DNA from: Volvox africanus
Lineage: Eukaryota > Chlorophyta > Chlorophyceae > Chlamydomonadales > Volvocaceae
Length of the DNA stretch: 64,000 nt
NCBI GenBank assembly: GCA_030268105.1
Contig: BSDZ01000008.1
Span: 4,588,001 to 4,652,000, forward strand
Direction: 5' to 3'
Shown: positions 1 through 12,722 of the stretch, one piece after another
Layout of the letters: every line of letters starts with the position of its first letter
How positions within the stretch are numbered: the stretch's first letter is position 1
Program-made: the position numbers and the translations under genes
Notes under the pieces: model-generated
The model's input: the letters and a program-made list of their open reading frames with translations, nothing else
Databases searched by the model: none
What the model was told of the DNA's origin: nothing

Positions 1-105
1 ACACGATTACTAATAACTAATAATAGAAAAATACAGGTAGCGCTGCTCACATTCGAAATGTTGCAATATCGTGATGTGCACGATCCTTACGGTGCGCCGA
101 CGGGT

Positions 106-528
106 TTACACCATGTCCCTGTTACTGCACATCCGGTTCTCGGCACTGCGTGCAGGTGGTGCCAACTTTGTCGTGACCCTCTCGAGGCGGGAGATCTTTA
201 CCAAGCGCCCAAGCACACGCTTGCTGCCGTTACCGCTATCCGACTCCTCGAACTTTCGCTTGTGTGAAACAGTTGTGCCGGCAACGGGATCAACCAAATC
301 ACCGCAGCCATTGCCGCAGCCAGCCGCAGCGGAAGTTGTGGAGGCAGCAGCGCCAGCCATGACTTTGGCCCTCTGCTCCCTGTCTTCTTTTAGAACACGC
401 CTGATGTTCTCCCGAATCTCCCGGATCGGCCGTAACCTCCTTACGTGCGGCCGAGTGCTGCAGGAACCGGCGGTGGAGATGCAGTCACCATCGTCCTCCT
501 CGTGGCCCGGGTGGAAACTCAGTTGCAC
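106..528 (-). CDS. Possible last exon of the USP locus or separate small ORF (unassigned)
   Basis: Open minus-strand frame of about 140 codons with an Arg/Glu-rich helical stretch near its start (residues about 30-60), followed by a Ser/Ala/Gly-rich low-complexity part and a basic tail. It lies just downstream of the stop that closes the repeat-containing USP exon, and a usable acceptor (..CTTGTAG) lies a few bases upstream of its reading frame, so it could be an alternative 3' exon of that gene. I do not recognise a domain. The opposite strand is also open here, so the coding call is weak. Confidence 0.25.
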   Translation of the reverse strand: MQLSFHPGHEEDDGDCISTAGSCSTRPHVRRLRPIREIRENIRRVLKEDREQRAKVMAGAAASTTSAAAGCGNGCGDLVDPVAGTTVSHKRKFEESDSGNGSKRVLGRLVKISRLERVTTKLAPPARSAENRMCSNRDMV

Positions 529-555
529 CTCAATACTCTTTTCTACAAGGACAGA

Positions 556-3481
556 TTATTGAGGCAGTGAAGACATCTTTGCAATTATTTTTTGCATCGG
601 CGACGGCGGCGGCACTCCCGCCATGACCAGCTGTTGCAACGGCGACGGCGGCAGCACTCCCGCCATGACCAGCTGTTGCAACGGCGACGGCGGCGGCACT
701 GCCGCCATGACCAGCCGTTGCAGCGGCGACGGCGGCGGCACTCCCGCCATGACCAGCTGTTGCAACGGCGACGGCGGCGGCACTGCCGCCATGACCAGCC
801 GTTGCAGCGGCGACGGCGGCGGCACTCCCGCCATGACCAGCTGTTGCAACGGCGACGGCGGCGGCACTCCCGCCATGACCAGCTGTTGCAGCGGCGACGG
901 CGGCGGCACTGCCGCCATGACCAGCTGTTGCAACGGCGACGGCGGCGGCACTGCCGCCATGACCAGCCGTTGCAGCGGCGACGGCGGCGGCACTCCCGCC
1001 ATGACCAGCCGTTGCAGCGGCGACGGCGGCGGCACTCCCGCCATGACCAGCTGTTGCGGCATAGCTGTTGCAGGGGACTGTTGCAGCAGAGGTGAAATCC
1101 ATGCTGCTCCGCCCCATAGCGGTGGCGACAGCACCGTTGCGGGTTGTTGCGCCATTGCCCTCATGGAGGGCCGCCGCTGTGATAGCGGCATCCAGTCACC
1201 TGGCAGAATCAGCTCTGCGGGCCGTGGGGGCCGCGAAGGCTGTTTCGCACCGTCCAGAACATAAAACAAGAAATAGGCTTGTCGCTGTTTCAACTCCTCC
1301 TCCGTCACCTTGAACACCTCCTTGCGCGCCATCATGCGCCAGTCACCCTCCTGGCTGCGGACGCAGGTGCTGTGATAGTCGATGGATTAGATGTCTGATT
1401 GGGGGGCTGAAAGCACACCCGACAGCGTGTACCGGGTGTCCTGGGAGGCACCGATATCCTGGGCCATGTACGGCGCCAGATCCAAATCCTGGTTGAACCC
1501 AATGATTTTTTTGTTTTTTCTCCCGTTGAAGTCGAAGCGTTTGATCTGAAGTATCAAGATGTTTGGCGCCTCCACGATTTTCAGCTGCTCCTCTGCGTCC
1601 ACACGCTTCTTGCATACTCCGCACGTACATCTGGGCAGTGAACGTTTCGGAGCAGCAGGAGGGACAGCAGGGTCCGAGTTCCCTATGAGTCAGAATCGGG
1701 TGAGGGTAAGAGTCGTCCAAGCGGCCCGTCTCAAAACAGCAACAGAAAACGGCACAACTGCCTTAAAGTTCGCCACGGCCAGCTCCCGCATCTACATTCT
1801 CCCCGCGCAAATGCCAACGGCCGTGCATCCCCGGTACATCTTAATTCCTGTTCCCTTTGTCTACTCTGCTTGCAAGCCCCAGCTCCGATGTCCCTCCAGA
1901 TCACCTGTGTATCTCAGGCCGCTCACTCACTTAAAAGCTTCTGTTAAACGAGTCTTTTAGAACTAGTGCTCCATGGCCTCCGGGACAGAGGAAGCCTGGT
2001 GGGACCCGATGGGGAGAAGGCTTGAAGAGAAACAAGATTAGGAAGAGGGATTGTCGGGGTCGGCTCCTTAACTAACGAAGCGCTTCATATGCAAGGGAGG
2101 GATTTAAAACGGGACAGAGCCTGCAGCTCAGGACGGCAGTTGAATGGGTGGGGGCTTCAGTAACGCCTTTTAAGCGAATGGTGTGCGCACAACAGTCGCC
2201 CAGGGAACAAGAAAAGACCACGGCAAGTAGTGGCACGGTGTGGGCAACAGTATGGTGAATCGAGGTGTCAAAAAACATCAGATGGCGGCCCTTCGCCACC
2301 TCATGAGTTCACGTCGCCGATGTCTCGCATCACATCTCTTGAGGTATAAAGTGCTTCGTGAACGAAACAGCACATGGAAGGTGTGGCCCCAATGAGTGCT
2401 GTATTTTCTCCCGCCCACATTCGTCCGTGCGGCCAAGTCCACCCTACCTGTCAAAAGACTCCCATTGGAGAACAAGGGTAACTTTTCTGGTACGCTGTAT
2501 GACAGCATGCCCTGTCCATACACACACTCTCACAAGCATAAATATTCACACTATTACATCCAAACAACACACAGAACCTGTCGCCCGAGCTCTAATTGCT
2601 CACTTACACGCACACGCTTGCACAGCATGGTGGTGGTGGTGTCCATTGGGTTCTCAGAGCGAATACATCAAACTCCCTTCGTTTGGCTGCACTGCAGACA
2701 GGCAGCCATTTACCAGCATTGATGGCCGCTTACGCAGCCGCCAGGCACGAATGTCGGTGGCTTTCAAATTCGCCGCTGTCCCATTTGCTGACTGCTTGTT
2801 TGTTTACCTCCTCTTCGGCACCTCCAGTAGACATGTTCTGACTTTGCTCCGCCCCTTTGCTTATGCCTGCCCCACGATTGAAACGAGATTCCCTCCACCC
2901 TATGTGACCCACCGCCTTCACGTCCAGTGGCAACACCTTGAACTGCTCCCTCGTGTCCGAGAAGCTGCCGCACTCGGTACATGTCACCCGGCTTTGGCAC
3001 ACCCTGTTGAAGAAGTAACCCACCAGGGACCTGTAGCCCTGTACATGTGCAGTGCAGCATTACGGGACCCACACAAAGGGTGCGGTTTCATTAAGGTCTG
3101 AGGGTGAGCCAACATTTGGGACACCCTCAAAAAACTACATTAGTTCGATCCGTAAGCAGGATCTTGCTTGTCGCCCTTCCTACTAACCTGGGGCGTCCTT
3201 GCGCTCTCGTCCTTGTCCACGCCTTTGAGTACCGAAGCCAAAGACAGGTGGCAGATCTCGGCAAACCAGGGGTTGGACGTGTGTGTCAGATCCCGGGAAA
3301 GACCCGTTCGGATGCCAAAGGCCCGGCACTCCACTGCAATCTGACACTCAATGCCGCATCTCCTGCACCCATGAGCCGCTTTAAGTCCCAGGGGGGGGGA
3401 ATAAGAAAGCATGTGTTGGCATTGTGCAGAGTGACAGTCGTCCAAAAAGGCTTCAACGAAAGGAGGAATATGCGCCAGGCA
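556..3481 (-). pseudogene. Ubiquitin-specific protease (peptidase C19) gene, partial and probably damaged
   Basis: Three minus-strand coding blocks match the order of a USP/UBP catalytic domain. Block 3188-3481 opens after a CCTCCCCAG acceptor with CLAHIPPF, the segment that normally follows the catalytic Cys box. Block 2913-3038 (42 codons, clean acceptor and GTGGGT donor) carries the first zinc-finger CxxC (CTEC) and the LPLDV motif. Block 556-1630 opens after GCCCAG with the second CxxC (CGVCKK), then ILILQIKRF, LDLAPYM and YTLSGVL, and ends with QRQAYFLFYV, the usual C-terminus of the fold. USPs cleave ubiquitin from proteins. The catalytic Cys exon was not found upstream. An in-frame TAA at 1387-1389 lies in the catalytic-His region, where the usual G-H-Y reads D-Y-H. 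Either the gene is dead, or a tiny intron or sequence error hides a good His box. Family call is firm; intactness is doubtful. Confidence 0.6.
595..1056 (-). repeat. 42-bp minisatellite, 11 copies, coding in the USP C-terminal exon
   Basis: Eleven tandem copies of a 42-bp unit with a few alternating variant sites (caacgg/cagcgg; ctcccgcc/ctgccgcc). In the USP reading frame each unit encodes 14 residues of the form LVMAGVPPPSPLQQ or LVMAAVPPPSPLQR, giving a Pro-rich C-terminal tail. Because 42 is a multiple of 3 and the unit has no stops, several frames on both strands stay open across it, which creates long shadow ORFs here. Confidence 0.9.
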
Positions 3482-3619
3482 CTGGGGAGGGGACCGGGGA
3501 CGTTGGAAGACATGGCACGGGGAACACAAGGCGTGAGGTAGGTGGCGAGTGGTGGACAAGAAAATAAAGCTACATGTATTGATTTTAGTAACACGTAGGG
3601 ACATTATCAACATAAGACG

Positions 3620-6040
3620 CAGGACTCGTGGAGCGCATTGTGTAACGGTTTGTGTGTGCGCGTGCGTAGAGATGGAAGCATCAGGTAGCAGCGCGGAGTC
3701 ACTTCAAGTTGCGTGGCGTTCCCATTCTTGGAAGTGAAAAATCGATGATAATCTATTATCGTATGGAATTCACCTGGACAACTGATTGCATGAACCCAGG
3801 ATGGCTATAGTTTAGAAACGAATGACCAAACAACCGTCCGAAGCCATCGGGACGCGCGAGACGGCCACGATAGTAGAAAGTGACTTGAAAATTTCATCGG
3901 TATGCGCAAAAAAGGCACAGGGGCATATTTATGAGCGTGTCGGAAGCAAGGCTCCTCGGAAAGGGCCTCGCTTAAGGTACCCACCATTACGAATCCGCAG
4001 GAACGTTCTCCATTTTGGCCCTTACGCGATAAAGAAGCCTTAGTGGTTAGGCTGTGCATCTTCCAGCTGCATCAGATTGAGCTGCGTGTTTTGGCATCAG
4101 ATTTGAACTTATAAGCAAACTAGGAACCGGCGCTACGGGTAATACGGGAAAAGCAAAACGTCAAAAAATCGACTTCAACATGGAAATTATAACATTTCAT
4201 CCATTTTGCAGTAACATAAACATCATAATCGACAATAGGATGGAGCTGATGGAGAGATGGATCTTGCTTGCCCACCTACCGTTACCGTTGCGCCTCGATT
4301 CACTCGCCGTTGGTCGTTATTCACGGATACATTGCCGTTGATATAACTGCTGTAATACTGATGTGTTAGGGAGGACTTCGACTATAGGCAGGGAGTCCAG
4401 ACCTGAAAGCCTCGAGCAACGACGGACATGCGCTGTGACTATGGAGGGCGAGTGTGGCCCGTTTTGAGCGAAAGGAATAAAAACTATTATAGCACGGGTC
4501 ATTAAGTTGGACATGAGGACATGAGCCGTGGCGGAGCATCTGTACAGCTGTCCAACCAGGGGCCTTACACCTTCATACATAATGACGTAACACATTAACC
4601 GCCCGAAACCCTGAATCGTATAAGTACTACACCCCGTTCTGAGGTACGCCGGCTGACAGAGTATAGTTCGCTGCGATTCGCGGCATCAAGGCTATGATTG
4701 ATTGTTTTTCATTTCCGCCATTCCTTTCTGTTTTTTGTTTAGGCAGTGGTCCCGATGCCACTACCCCAGCAGCGCAGCTATAAGTTCAGAAATCATTCAC
4801 TAAAGCCTCCACAGGTGTTTGGCCTTACGATCTCAAGAAACTCCTGTGATAACCACGGTTACCGATGTCAAATATTACCAGTTATAAGATTAAATGAGCA
4901 ACGTCACATGGGCTAGTTTGATATCTTGTAGCTGTGATCATAAGAACTCCGGCGAGCGATACCTTTGTGCGACATTACGTACTAGACTTGCGAATGGCGT
5001 CCATGACAGGACTCCCTTCCTCGCCAGACTCCGGCTACGAGATCCCAGGAGAGGAGAGGTCCACGGACATCAAGTATCTATGCGAAAAATCCTTTACCTT
5101 CACAAGGCGGCATGAGTCTGGTGCGTTTTCTTCAGGGTGAAGCCTTATTGCCCTTTCCTCCCCTAACATGTCTCCTCCCAGAGTGCAAGCTAGCAAGTGG
5201 TTAGCAGCCACCCGGAGAAGATCGACCGGGCTGTTGCCGAGGCGGGCAGTCGTACAGGTCAGCAAGTTGCATAAGTACTGCCGCGTTGTCATGGTTGCCA
5301 TGGGTCTGCGTCGCTTCTGATACCCTTCATATACATTTTCGCTCATGCGTATACACAATGCACACGGGGCTACGCTGACGTGCACCTCTTCTCCGGTACA
5401 CTCGTATCGTCTTCCCCCCAAATACCTTCTGCCTATATATTCTCTCGCTATCGTACTTTAATTGGTCAGCGCAGCTTTCGGCTCTGCGCCCTTTTTCGGC
5501 CTCAACGGCACTCGCTTTTTCCTTTCGCGACAAACGTAGAAATGTAACAGCACCAATATCCGGAACCTGCATTTTCATAATTGTTACAGAGCCACTAAAC
5601 GCAGAATTCGTGTAGCTCAGTATGTTCAGATCTCATGCACAAACGTGAAGGCCAAGGGAGCTGGGACCCAACGGGAGCACACTGCGATACGCACTGCCTT
5701 TTCAGCCTAGCATACGGGGTCTGGAAACGTGTAAAATGCAATTATGCAATTATGCTCGAGGTGCATAACACTCACAACCTTACTTCTTGACATTACATTT
5801 GCCCTAACCTCCTTAACATACTTGGTAAGGCATTACTTGCTTCACTTGAGATGCCCACGTAAGGCGTCAACCAACGCAGTCGACTCTGACGCCTGCACCT
5901 TGCCACTTTCCTCCGGCAAAATCTTCACTCACGCTATCCTGCAACTAAACGCAGTCATCGCAGCCGCCCCCACCAACATCCACGCCTGCAGAGCCATGCC
6001 ACGTGTGGGAGATCGTACTGGAACTGGAACTGGAACTGGA
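3620..6040. other. Stretch without a supported gene
   Basis: Only short overlapping ORFs on both strands, none with a recognisable domain or consistent exon borders. It should contain the missing N-terminal part (catalytic Cys box) of the minus-strand USP locus if that gene is complete, but I could not find a GNTC-type box. A short (CTGGAA)n tract starts at 6017. Confidence 0.4.
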
Positions 6041-6049
6041 ACCTGCTCA

Positions 6050-6604
6050 TCAGGAGGAGAATTCCGCGGGGTGCCCTGCATTTGACCTGGTGTCGGCTCC
6101 GGTGTCGGCAGCTGCCCTTTCGCAGTTAACCATATCGACATAACTGGTCTGTGTCACATCACCCTCAGCTGCCGGCGCCAACTCCACACCCCTCGTTTCC
6201 ACAGTACCGGCGTTGGATCCTGGTTCCAGTGGTGAAAGGGGCCACCAGCTCTGCCCATCCAACTCCGTGTAAAGCAGTAGGTCACTATCTGACCCGGCCG
6301 AGTCTGCTGGTTGGTGCGTCTGGTGCTGCTGGTGCATCAGCTGCTGTCGTCGCTGCCGCTGCTGCGACCGCCGCTCAGCAAAGCGCTGGCGCCGCTGTTC
6401 GCCATGCTGCCACCAAGGTTGCTGAGCCACCACATTCGTGGACAGCGCCGAGTCGGTGTCAGCGACAATGCATTCAGCTTCGTACAAACGTGGAGGCCGG
6501 GAGAGGACATACGTGGTTGGCATCTCCGGATTGGCTCTCCATTCCTGTGGGATTACGAGGGACGTCAGAACCTGGATTATCGAAAGCCATATCAGCGGGA
6601 ACAT
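6050..6604 (-). CDS. Gln/Arg-rich ORF, possible 3' exon of the acetyltransferase gene (unassigned)
   Basis: Open minus-strand frame of 184 codons whose middle is Gln/Arg/His-rich (repeated QQ and RRQ blocks) and whose end is acidic and Ser-rich. It lies downstream of the GNAT exons on the same strand and could be a C-terminal extension or a separate gene. No domain is recognised and no splice border links it to its neighbours with certainty. Confidence 0.25.
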   Translation of the reverse strand: MFPLIWLSIIQVLTSLVIPQEWRANPEMPTTYVLSRPPRLYEAECIVADTDSALSTNVVAQQPWWQHGEQRRQRFAERRSQQRQRRQQLMHQQHQTHQPADSAGSDSDLLLYTELDGQSWWPLSPLEPGSNAGTVETRGVELAPAAEGDVTQTSYVDMVNCERAAADTGADTRSNAGHPAEFSS

Positions 6605-6998
6605 GCAGCAGGAGTCTCATCATGAGGTCAATGGCCTTCTTTTCACCGTCAGCCCATCCAACATACTCTATTTACAATACACCCGTGCACTAAATCCCCC
6701 AATTCCTCATCCCCTCCTAACACCTATGTCCCTCCCTCCCTTTCGCTTCCTCGCGTGAGCTTGCCCGTCACCCTTTCCAGCCCGTTGCTCGTAGAGGTAT
6801 ATATGCGCTGGACCAAGTCCTGCTGCTGCCTGGGACGAACGTACTTCCTCTGCTTGCAGCAGGGGCATCCGCCTGATGTGAATCGGGTCAGCGCGGCTGT
6901 CAGCTCTTATCAACTGCCATCTCCGTACTCCCGAAATGTCCACAATCCAATTTCGAAAAAATATACTTCACCCATCGGAGGTGGCTGCGACCGCCCAC

Positions 6999-9118
6999 CT
7001 GAATCAGCTGGAAACCAAATAGCTCGTACAGCGCCCTGCTCCTCATCGAAGTGGCCTCAATGTAGCAACTTAGCCCCGCCGCATCAGCTCGGTCGCAGAT
7101 GAAGGCCAGCAGCGCGGAGCCCAGGCCACGACCCTGGCGGTCAGGCCGCACGGCCATCACAGACACGTACATGAAGGGACCGTGAGACTGCAAGCAGGGT
7201 GCGATAGCGGGAGCCGTTACCACCGGCAGTGAGGATTTGAGAAGATCCAGTGTGCAAGAGGCGCGATCGGGAGTAGAATCAAGTCATTGGATGTAATTTA
7301 ATGCATTGGGCCGAGGATGCAGGGCATTGCGGATTTGCTCGGACATCAAAACTTCTATTGTGATTAATCTCCCACGTCTGCAGCGTCACTTGGCACTCGG
7401 CTAACCGTCTCAGCCTTCAGAGCTTATCCTGTCGGCCAACCCCTCCGCCAACCCACTCAGACACCCGCCTGAACTCAAACTTACCTTGATGAAGTTCTCC
7501 CGCTGCTCCGCGAAGAAGTCGCTCGCGTCCATACCCGCTACCAGTCGGTCTAGCCGCACGCAGGCAAGCGGCGCCAGCCCACCCCGCAGCAGCTTCGCCC
7601 ACGAGCCCAGCTCCCGCACCCGCGGATACACGTACACCACAGCTGCTGCGTCAGGCGGCATCGTGCTGACATAAGCACGGTGCATGGGAAAAGAGTTGTT
7701 GGCATGTGGTTTATGTCATGTCAGGCGGGGTTAAAGTACGTGTGCAGGGCATGCATGTTATGTGGGTGTTTGAGTTGGAGATTTTTGGAATCTCCCTCCC
7801 TACCAGCCTCCCTCCATCGCTCTCATTCCTCCTAGCAGTGTCCTACTCGTATCTACTCGACCCCCCCACTTAACTACTCGAACATCGCTGCACCGGACAG
7901 CCAGGATTACAACATACCTACGCTACGGAGCAGCACATAAAGCAATCTCTTTCGTCTGTCACATAACCAGGCACACTGGACAGGGTGCGGCTCCTACCAC
8001 TGCAGACTGGCTCTGTCCTCCGGCGCTGCTGCATGGATGGCCCCACCAAAGTCCACCAGCCCGGCTACACCCCCTGTCAGCTCACATTGCTGTGTCACAA
8101 GAATTTGCCACCACGTGCGCACACACCACCTGGCGCTATGGAGAAATGAAAAATGCGTTGTTGTGAGTTCTTCATATATCGGCGGGAGGTATGACGGGAC
8201 TCACCACACCAGCTGCTTTTCATCCGGGTACCAGTCCAGCAGGCATGACAGCACCGAACGGTAAAACTGAACCCGTTGGTCAGTTCTTGGGGGAAAGGGT
8301 GGGAGGGCAGAATGGATTACATGTAAGATAGTACCTCACAACTGGGTGGTTGTTAGGGATCGCCGATGGAAGCGGACTGGGATGTTAACGGATGCGGAAG
8401 TTGACAAGTGAACCCGACATCGACATCGACATCGGCATGTTGCAAGTGCTGAGTGCGGGAGGCGATGGCTTCAGACAAGAGCAGAGGAGTGGAGGAACGA
8501 CGGGACGTTGGGAAACTATGGCCAGGCGGTCCACGGAAGTACTGGCTGAGCAGAGAAACACGCAGTAGGCTTGTGCAAAATGGGAATGCGGGCTCCCAAT
8601 CCTCCCTCGCGAGGAGCTCAGTGCATGTGGGATAGGGCTGGGTAGCAGGCCCGTGCAACTGGCGCCATTGACAGCAGGCATTCCTAGTGATCCGTCATAA
8701 CTAGCATAGTAGCCCTTGGTGCTGGGTCAAGCCTCCAGGGGCCAGCACAGCTCCTACCCGGCCAAGCGTGGGCGTCGCCTTTGCTGGGCCTGGATGATGC
8801 TGGTGATACTGACACCTCCCTCTTTCCTAAGACCATGGGCATTCCATTAAACGTACAGTTTACTCCAACGCGGATACTCTACCGGCAGAAGTAGGTGGTG
8901 GAGGGGTCGTCCTTAAAGGCAGCTGCAATGTTCTCAATGGCAGCCCGAGCGATGTCCGGCCGTTCCCGGTACGACAGGACTGTGATCAAAGGGTTCTGTC
9001 GACGCTCCGCGCTATCCCGGAAAGCAGCATCTCCGACAGAAGCTGGGTATTCACTGCTGGCAACCCCTACTACCGGCTCTACGTCGTGCGCACTTCCGGC
9101 ACCCCGGGCAATGTGTAA
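6999..9118 (-). CDS. GNAT-family N-acetyltransferase, multi-exon, 3' end not fixed
   Basis: The minus-strand exon at 6999-7187 (63 codons; acceptor CTTGCAG, donor GTGGGC) encodes MYVSVMAVRP followed by QGRGLGSALL, the acetyl-CoA-binding motif A of GNAT enzymes, and then an ALYELFGF segment typical of motif B. The preceding exon 7485-7665 (GTAAGT donor) joins it in frame. Further 5' exons are supported by splice borders and open frames at about 8135 downward, 8205-8266 (ends in a WYPDEKQLVW segment, GTGAGT donor) and about 8883-9118 (contains RPDIARAAIENIAAAF). These enzymes move an acetyl group from acetyl-CoA to an amine; the substrate cannot be read from sequence. Phases between the first exons are not fully reconciled, and the last exon beyond 6999 is unknown. 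Confidence 0.65.
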
Positions 9119-9129
9119 TACCTGAAAGA

Positions 9130-11225
9130 TGACCGATCTGGTGTTGTTTCTCAGATCACACTGTTTCGAATATATTAAATACGACGCACCCGTGCTTTAA
9201 ATGGGTGTTCTACGAAGAGAGATGTTGCTGTGCCTTGGGCAGTGAAAGCTCGTTTGGAGGAAACCCCACATCCACTCCTTTTTAGATTAGCATTATATAA
9301 CACTTGTCGCCCTATGAAAGTGTGTGAGAGCTGCATCACCACTTGGGGTAATGTATGTTAATACAATTCTCGCCGGAATCAGACTTTAATATCTGTAGTA
9401 TACAGTATGGACAGTATTCGTGATGAAATCAAAGCATTTATCTTGCCGAGCGAGCCGTTAGGCGCGCGGATACGACATTACGCTTTGCCTAGTGGAACCC
9501 CCTTCGGAAAGGCTTTAAGCAGTTGCATTATTGATATTTCAAATAAACTTCTGATAGCAAATATCTTGGTGGACTAAACAGACGGATAGACGAACATCGC
9601 GGCATTGTTCATCATGCATGTAATCACTACGCCTCATGCTACGAGCCACTCGCTTTCAGTTTTGGTTGCTTGTATCAGTTAAGACACTGCGACTTGATTG
9701 ATACTTTGAGTCCCCAGCCAATAGTAACCGACACCATTGCAATCGTGGACCGACATCAGCAACTAGGTATTGGAGGTTGAAAACGTGGCCAGATAGCAAA
9801 CAGGAAGTCGTATGAGAAATCCGAACTACAGAAACTGCTTGTTTTCCTTCTTCGCTCATATTATAACCAATGGGCTTGCTTCCAGCTTGGCGATCGTGGG
9901 CTTCGTGGTCGTGATAGTGATGGTGCTCAGTGTAACAGGCGGAAAGCACGCGCTATGGCAGGGATCAGAAACCCAGGCTAACGTCAGAAACTGGGGCGCG
10001 TGGAGGTGGCTACTGGAGAATGGACTAATCGGCGCGATAGATAGCCGTCTTTACGCTCTGATATAAATTTCGTTCCCCATTATGTACTGTTGTGCGGTTA
10101 TTTCCTCAGAGTTCCGCGTCACGCAGCGGTCGTGCATCCCCACATTAAAGTAATGTCGCGACCTATAGCTATGGCAGATGGCACGAAATTGACATGTCCT
10201 AGATGCCACAGGACTGCTCCTGGCGTTGTACATAGCACGTACTGATGCTAGATTGAAGCATCAATGCAGCGCAACGTTCAACAACATCGAAGGAATACCT
10301 TCCAGCCAGGTCCATGTTGGAAGCGCTGAACCTGCCGAGGCTGAGTGACCCTTTCTTCAGGGGGGTCTGACAGCGCATTGTTCTCAATTGCACCTCCACA
10401 AAGCAGATGGTGCCAATCATCTGTTGTAGCAAGCAAACAGGCATATAGAAAACTGTGTGCTGCACCAATCCTATGTACGTATCTATCCTGCATACACAGG
10501 CATGTAGGGCATGTGTGCCGCGACTTCTGTGAGTACTAGCACAGTGAATCCTGTCCGATGTGGATGGACAGGGGGCCTCATCCCAATAGCACATCTCGAT
10601 GCAAACCTGCCGTGCTGGGAGATGCCTGGCTATGCTCGTGCCCAGAGTTTACCCAGTCATGACGGCCGCACATGCTTACGATATATAGCACTTCCGAGTG
10701 ATTCAAGCTCCTCCCGTGTCAGTATCGTGAAGGGCCCGTCCGGAAGTGAAATACGTCACGCACGTTTACACCGGCGGTGACGACCCCATTAGTCCATCTC
10801 CTAGCGTTCGTTAGACAGGTAGGTATTAAAATACGTGCACTCGAAGCTAAATATACTTAACCGGTAATTTGTAGGAGGACTGGGAAATGAGAAACTTGAA
10901 AGTTACGGTTAGTTAGGTAACTGTTACAAACTTATCAAAAAACAGTTCCTAAGGCCCGGATGGGCGAGGAGGCTCATGGGACCGCGCGAACGAGCGTTAC
11001 AAGAAGAAAACATGATAACGTAACAATTAAATTGCGGAAGACGTCCAGCGAGAAAAAGGAAACGGCTAGAGAAAAGTACAAGAACACCCCATAAAACACA
11101 AACCCTGAGCTCTGTGCACATTCTAACGAACGCCTGAAATGGGTGCTACGGATAACTTGAGCAAGATCAAGCTGTCCTTGAAGCATGTTATAGCTCTGTC
11201 CCACCTTCAAATTAGCAAAACCGGC
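9130..11225. other. Intergenic stretch, nothing supported
   Basis: AT-richer than the flanks; only short ORFs without domains or splice structure on either strand. No RNA gene or repeat recognised. Confidence 0.4.
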
Positions 11226-11230
11226 ACGTA

Positions 11231-11480
11231 TCAGCATAGGCGGGACACACAAGGCGGGACCATCAGCATATGGTACTCATCCTCCACGGAATCAGGTTCC
11301 TGCAGACACAATACCAACGTTGCTCTCTTAGGCGGCTGTTCTGACGGTTTAAGTACCATTAGTGCCCACGCACCAAGACGGAAACGAAGTAATGATGTGT
11401 ACAGTGTCATCGGAATAAAGGTAGTGCCACGCTGCGGCATACCCATCCAATGAGGGTGCCTACACATTTCCAGGCCGGGC
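11231..11480 (-). pseudogene. Decayed C-terminal fragment of a LINE reverse transcriptase ORF
   Basis: In a minus-strand frame the residues LLRFRLGAWAL, then a basic gap, then SVEDEYHML match the post-RT region of non-LTR retrotransposons, where an arginine-phenylalanine helix is followed by a zinc-binding segment ending in VEDE.H. The expected cysteine pairs are mostly lost (one LCL remains), so this is an old remnant and not part of the array LINE further downstream, which has a different C-terminus. Confidence 0.45.
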
Positions 11481-11489
11481 TTACCGCTA

Positions 11490-12720
11490 CTATTCTTACC
11501 GCTGAGATATGAACTTACGTGGTTGGGTAAGAAGACGCGGTTGAAGCGTTCATCCGAGGTAAGCATGACGGACGGATCCTTTGCAAATCTCTCTACACGC
11601 AAAGAAATCCACGCGTCCCTCAAGGTCTAAACCAGTAGGCAAGTCCAACCAATGCCCGACGCACCTCAGTCCTTGCAACACCACAGACCTACAAGTAGAA
11701 CCTGTACAATCAGCTAAGAGGGCAGTACAAATAACTTCACGAAACATATCATAAAAATGCTCTTCTTGCCTCGCATAAGTCTTGCTCCAAAATCTTGCCC
11801 CTAGTTAAACCCTCTCCCTTGAAAACAAGTCCATTATCGGGTACTCTGCCAATCGAAGTGAGAATTCTAAGAAAAATACGTTGAACCCCGACCATAGCTC
11901 TATCAAAGTTGCAGTATCTGCCTTGGGCGTCGTGGGGGGGACTATTATTAAAAAAGCTTTAAAAAACGCGGACCCCACACTTGCGGACCCCACACAGCAT
12001 ATGAAGGGAATGAAAGTTATGAGGTGGACGACCGGTGCAGGTTAGGTCGTACTTGCAGCTGCTTGCGTACTGCAGTGGGACCGTGGATGCTTGGCCTCTA
12101 GCTGCAAGCGACACCTCAGGGATAGGTGTAAACATGTGTAAACGTTTGCTGGTCAATAACCACCGCTTCAATGCACTAGACTTAACCACAAGTACATGCG
12201 ACATCGAAATATTTAGCAGCACCTTAATAATTATACATAGGATAAAAAATCACTCGATGTTGGTCAAGTATACGTTGGAAGTCATGCTGCACAGGTTTAT
12301 TCCTCCTATTGTACGGCGTTTCCATACGAAGCGGGACTTAATAACTAAGTTGATATGATTTGTTCAGTTCATCCGGGGATGTTCCCTCATGATAATAATC
12401 ACTTAAAACGGTCTTACCATTCCGCTTGAGCCGTTCAGAGTCCGTCTCAGCGGATCTAAGGAGAATGCTAACCTAAATTCAATGCTAAATTTATTGACAT
12501 ACGTTTCCGTTTACATGGTTAAAGCGGTTTCACTGCTCCCGCTTAGTAGAACGACGTCAGGATGAGGGCAGCGGCGGATTTCATCCTGCTCAACAATCGT
12601 TGAACTCAAGGCGTATCACTTCATTTCAATCTATTAATGTCTCTCGTGGTGCTATAGGGATTTTGGTGTGCGGTGTCGCTGAAACGAAGTTCGGAAGGGG
12701 GTGTGGCAGAACAAGACGCA
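11490..12720. other. Intergenic stretch upstream of the CDPK gene
   Basis: No recognisable coding segment. It should contain the CDPK promoter and 5' UTR; no TATA element can be assigned with confidence. Confidence 0.35.
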
Positions 12721-12722
12721 AC

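Noticed and set aside
592..1264. Long plus-strand ORFs over the 42-bp repeat
   Set aside because: They are shadows: a 42-bp stop-free repeat keeps most frames open. Only the minus frame joins a recognisable USP domain.
5035..5578. Minus-strand ORFs considered as N-terminal USP exons
   Set aside because: No catalytic Cys box and no splice borders that link them to 3481.
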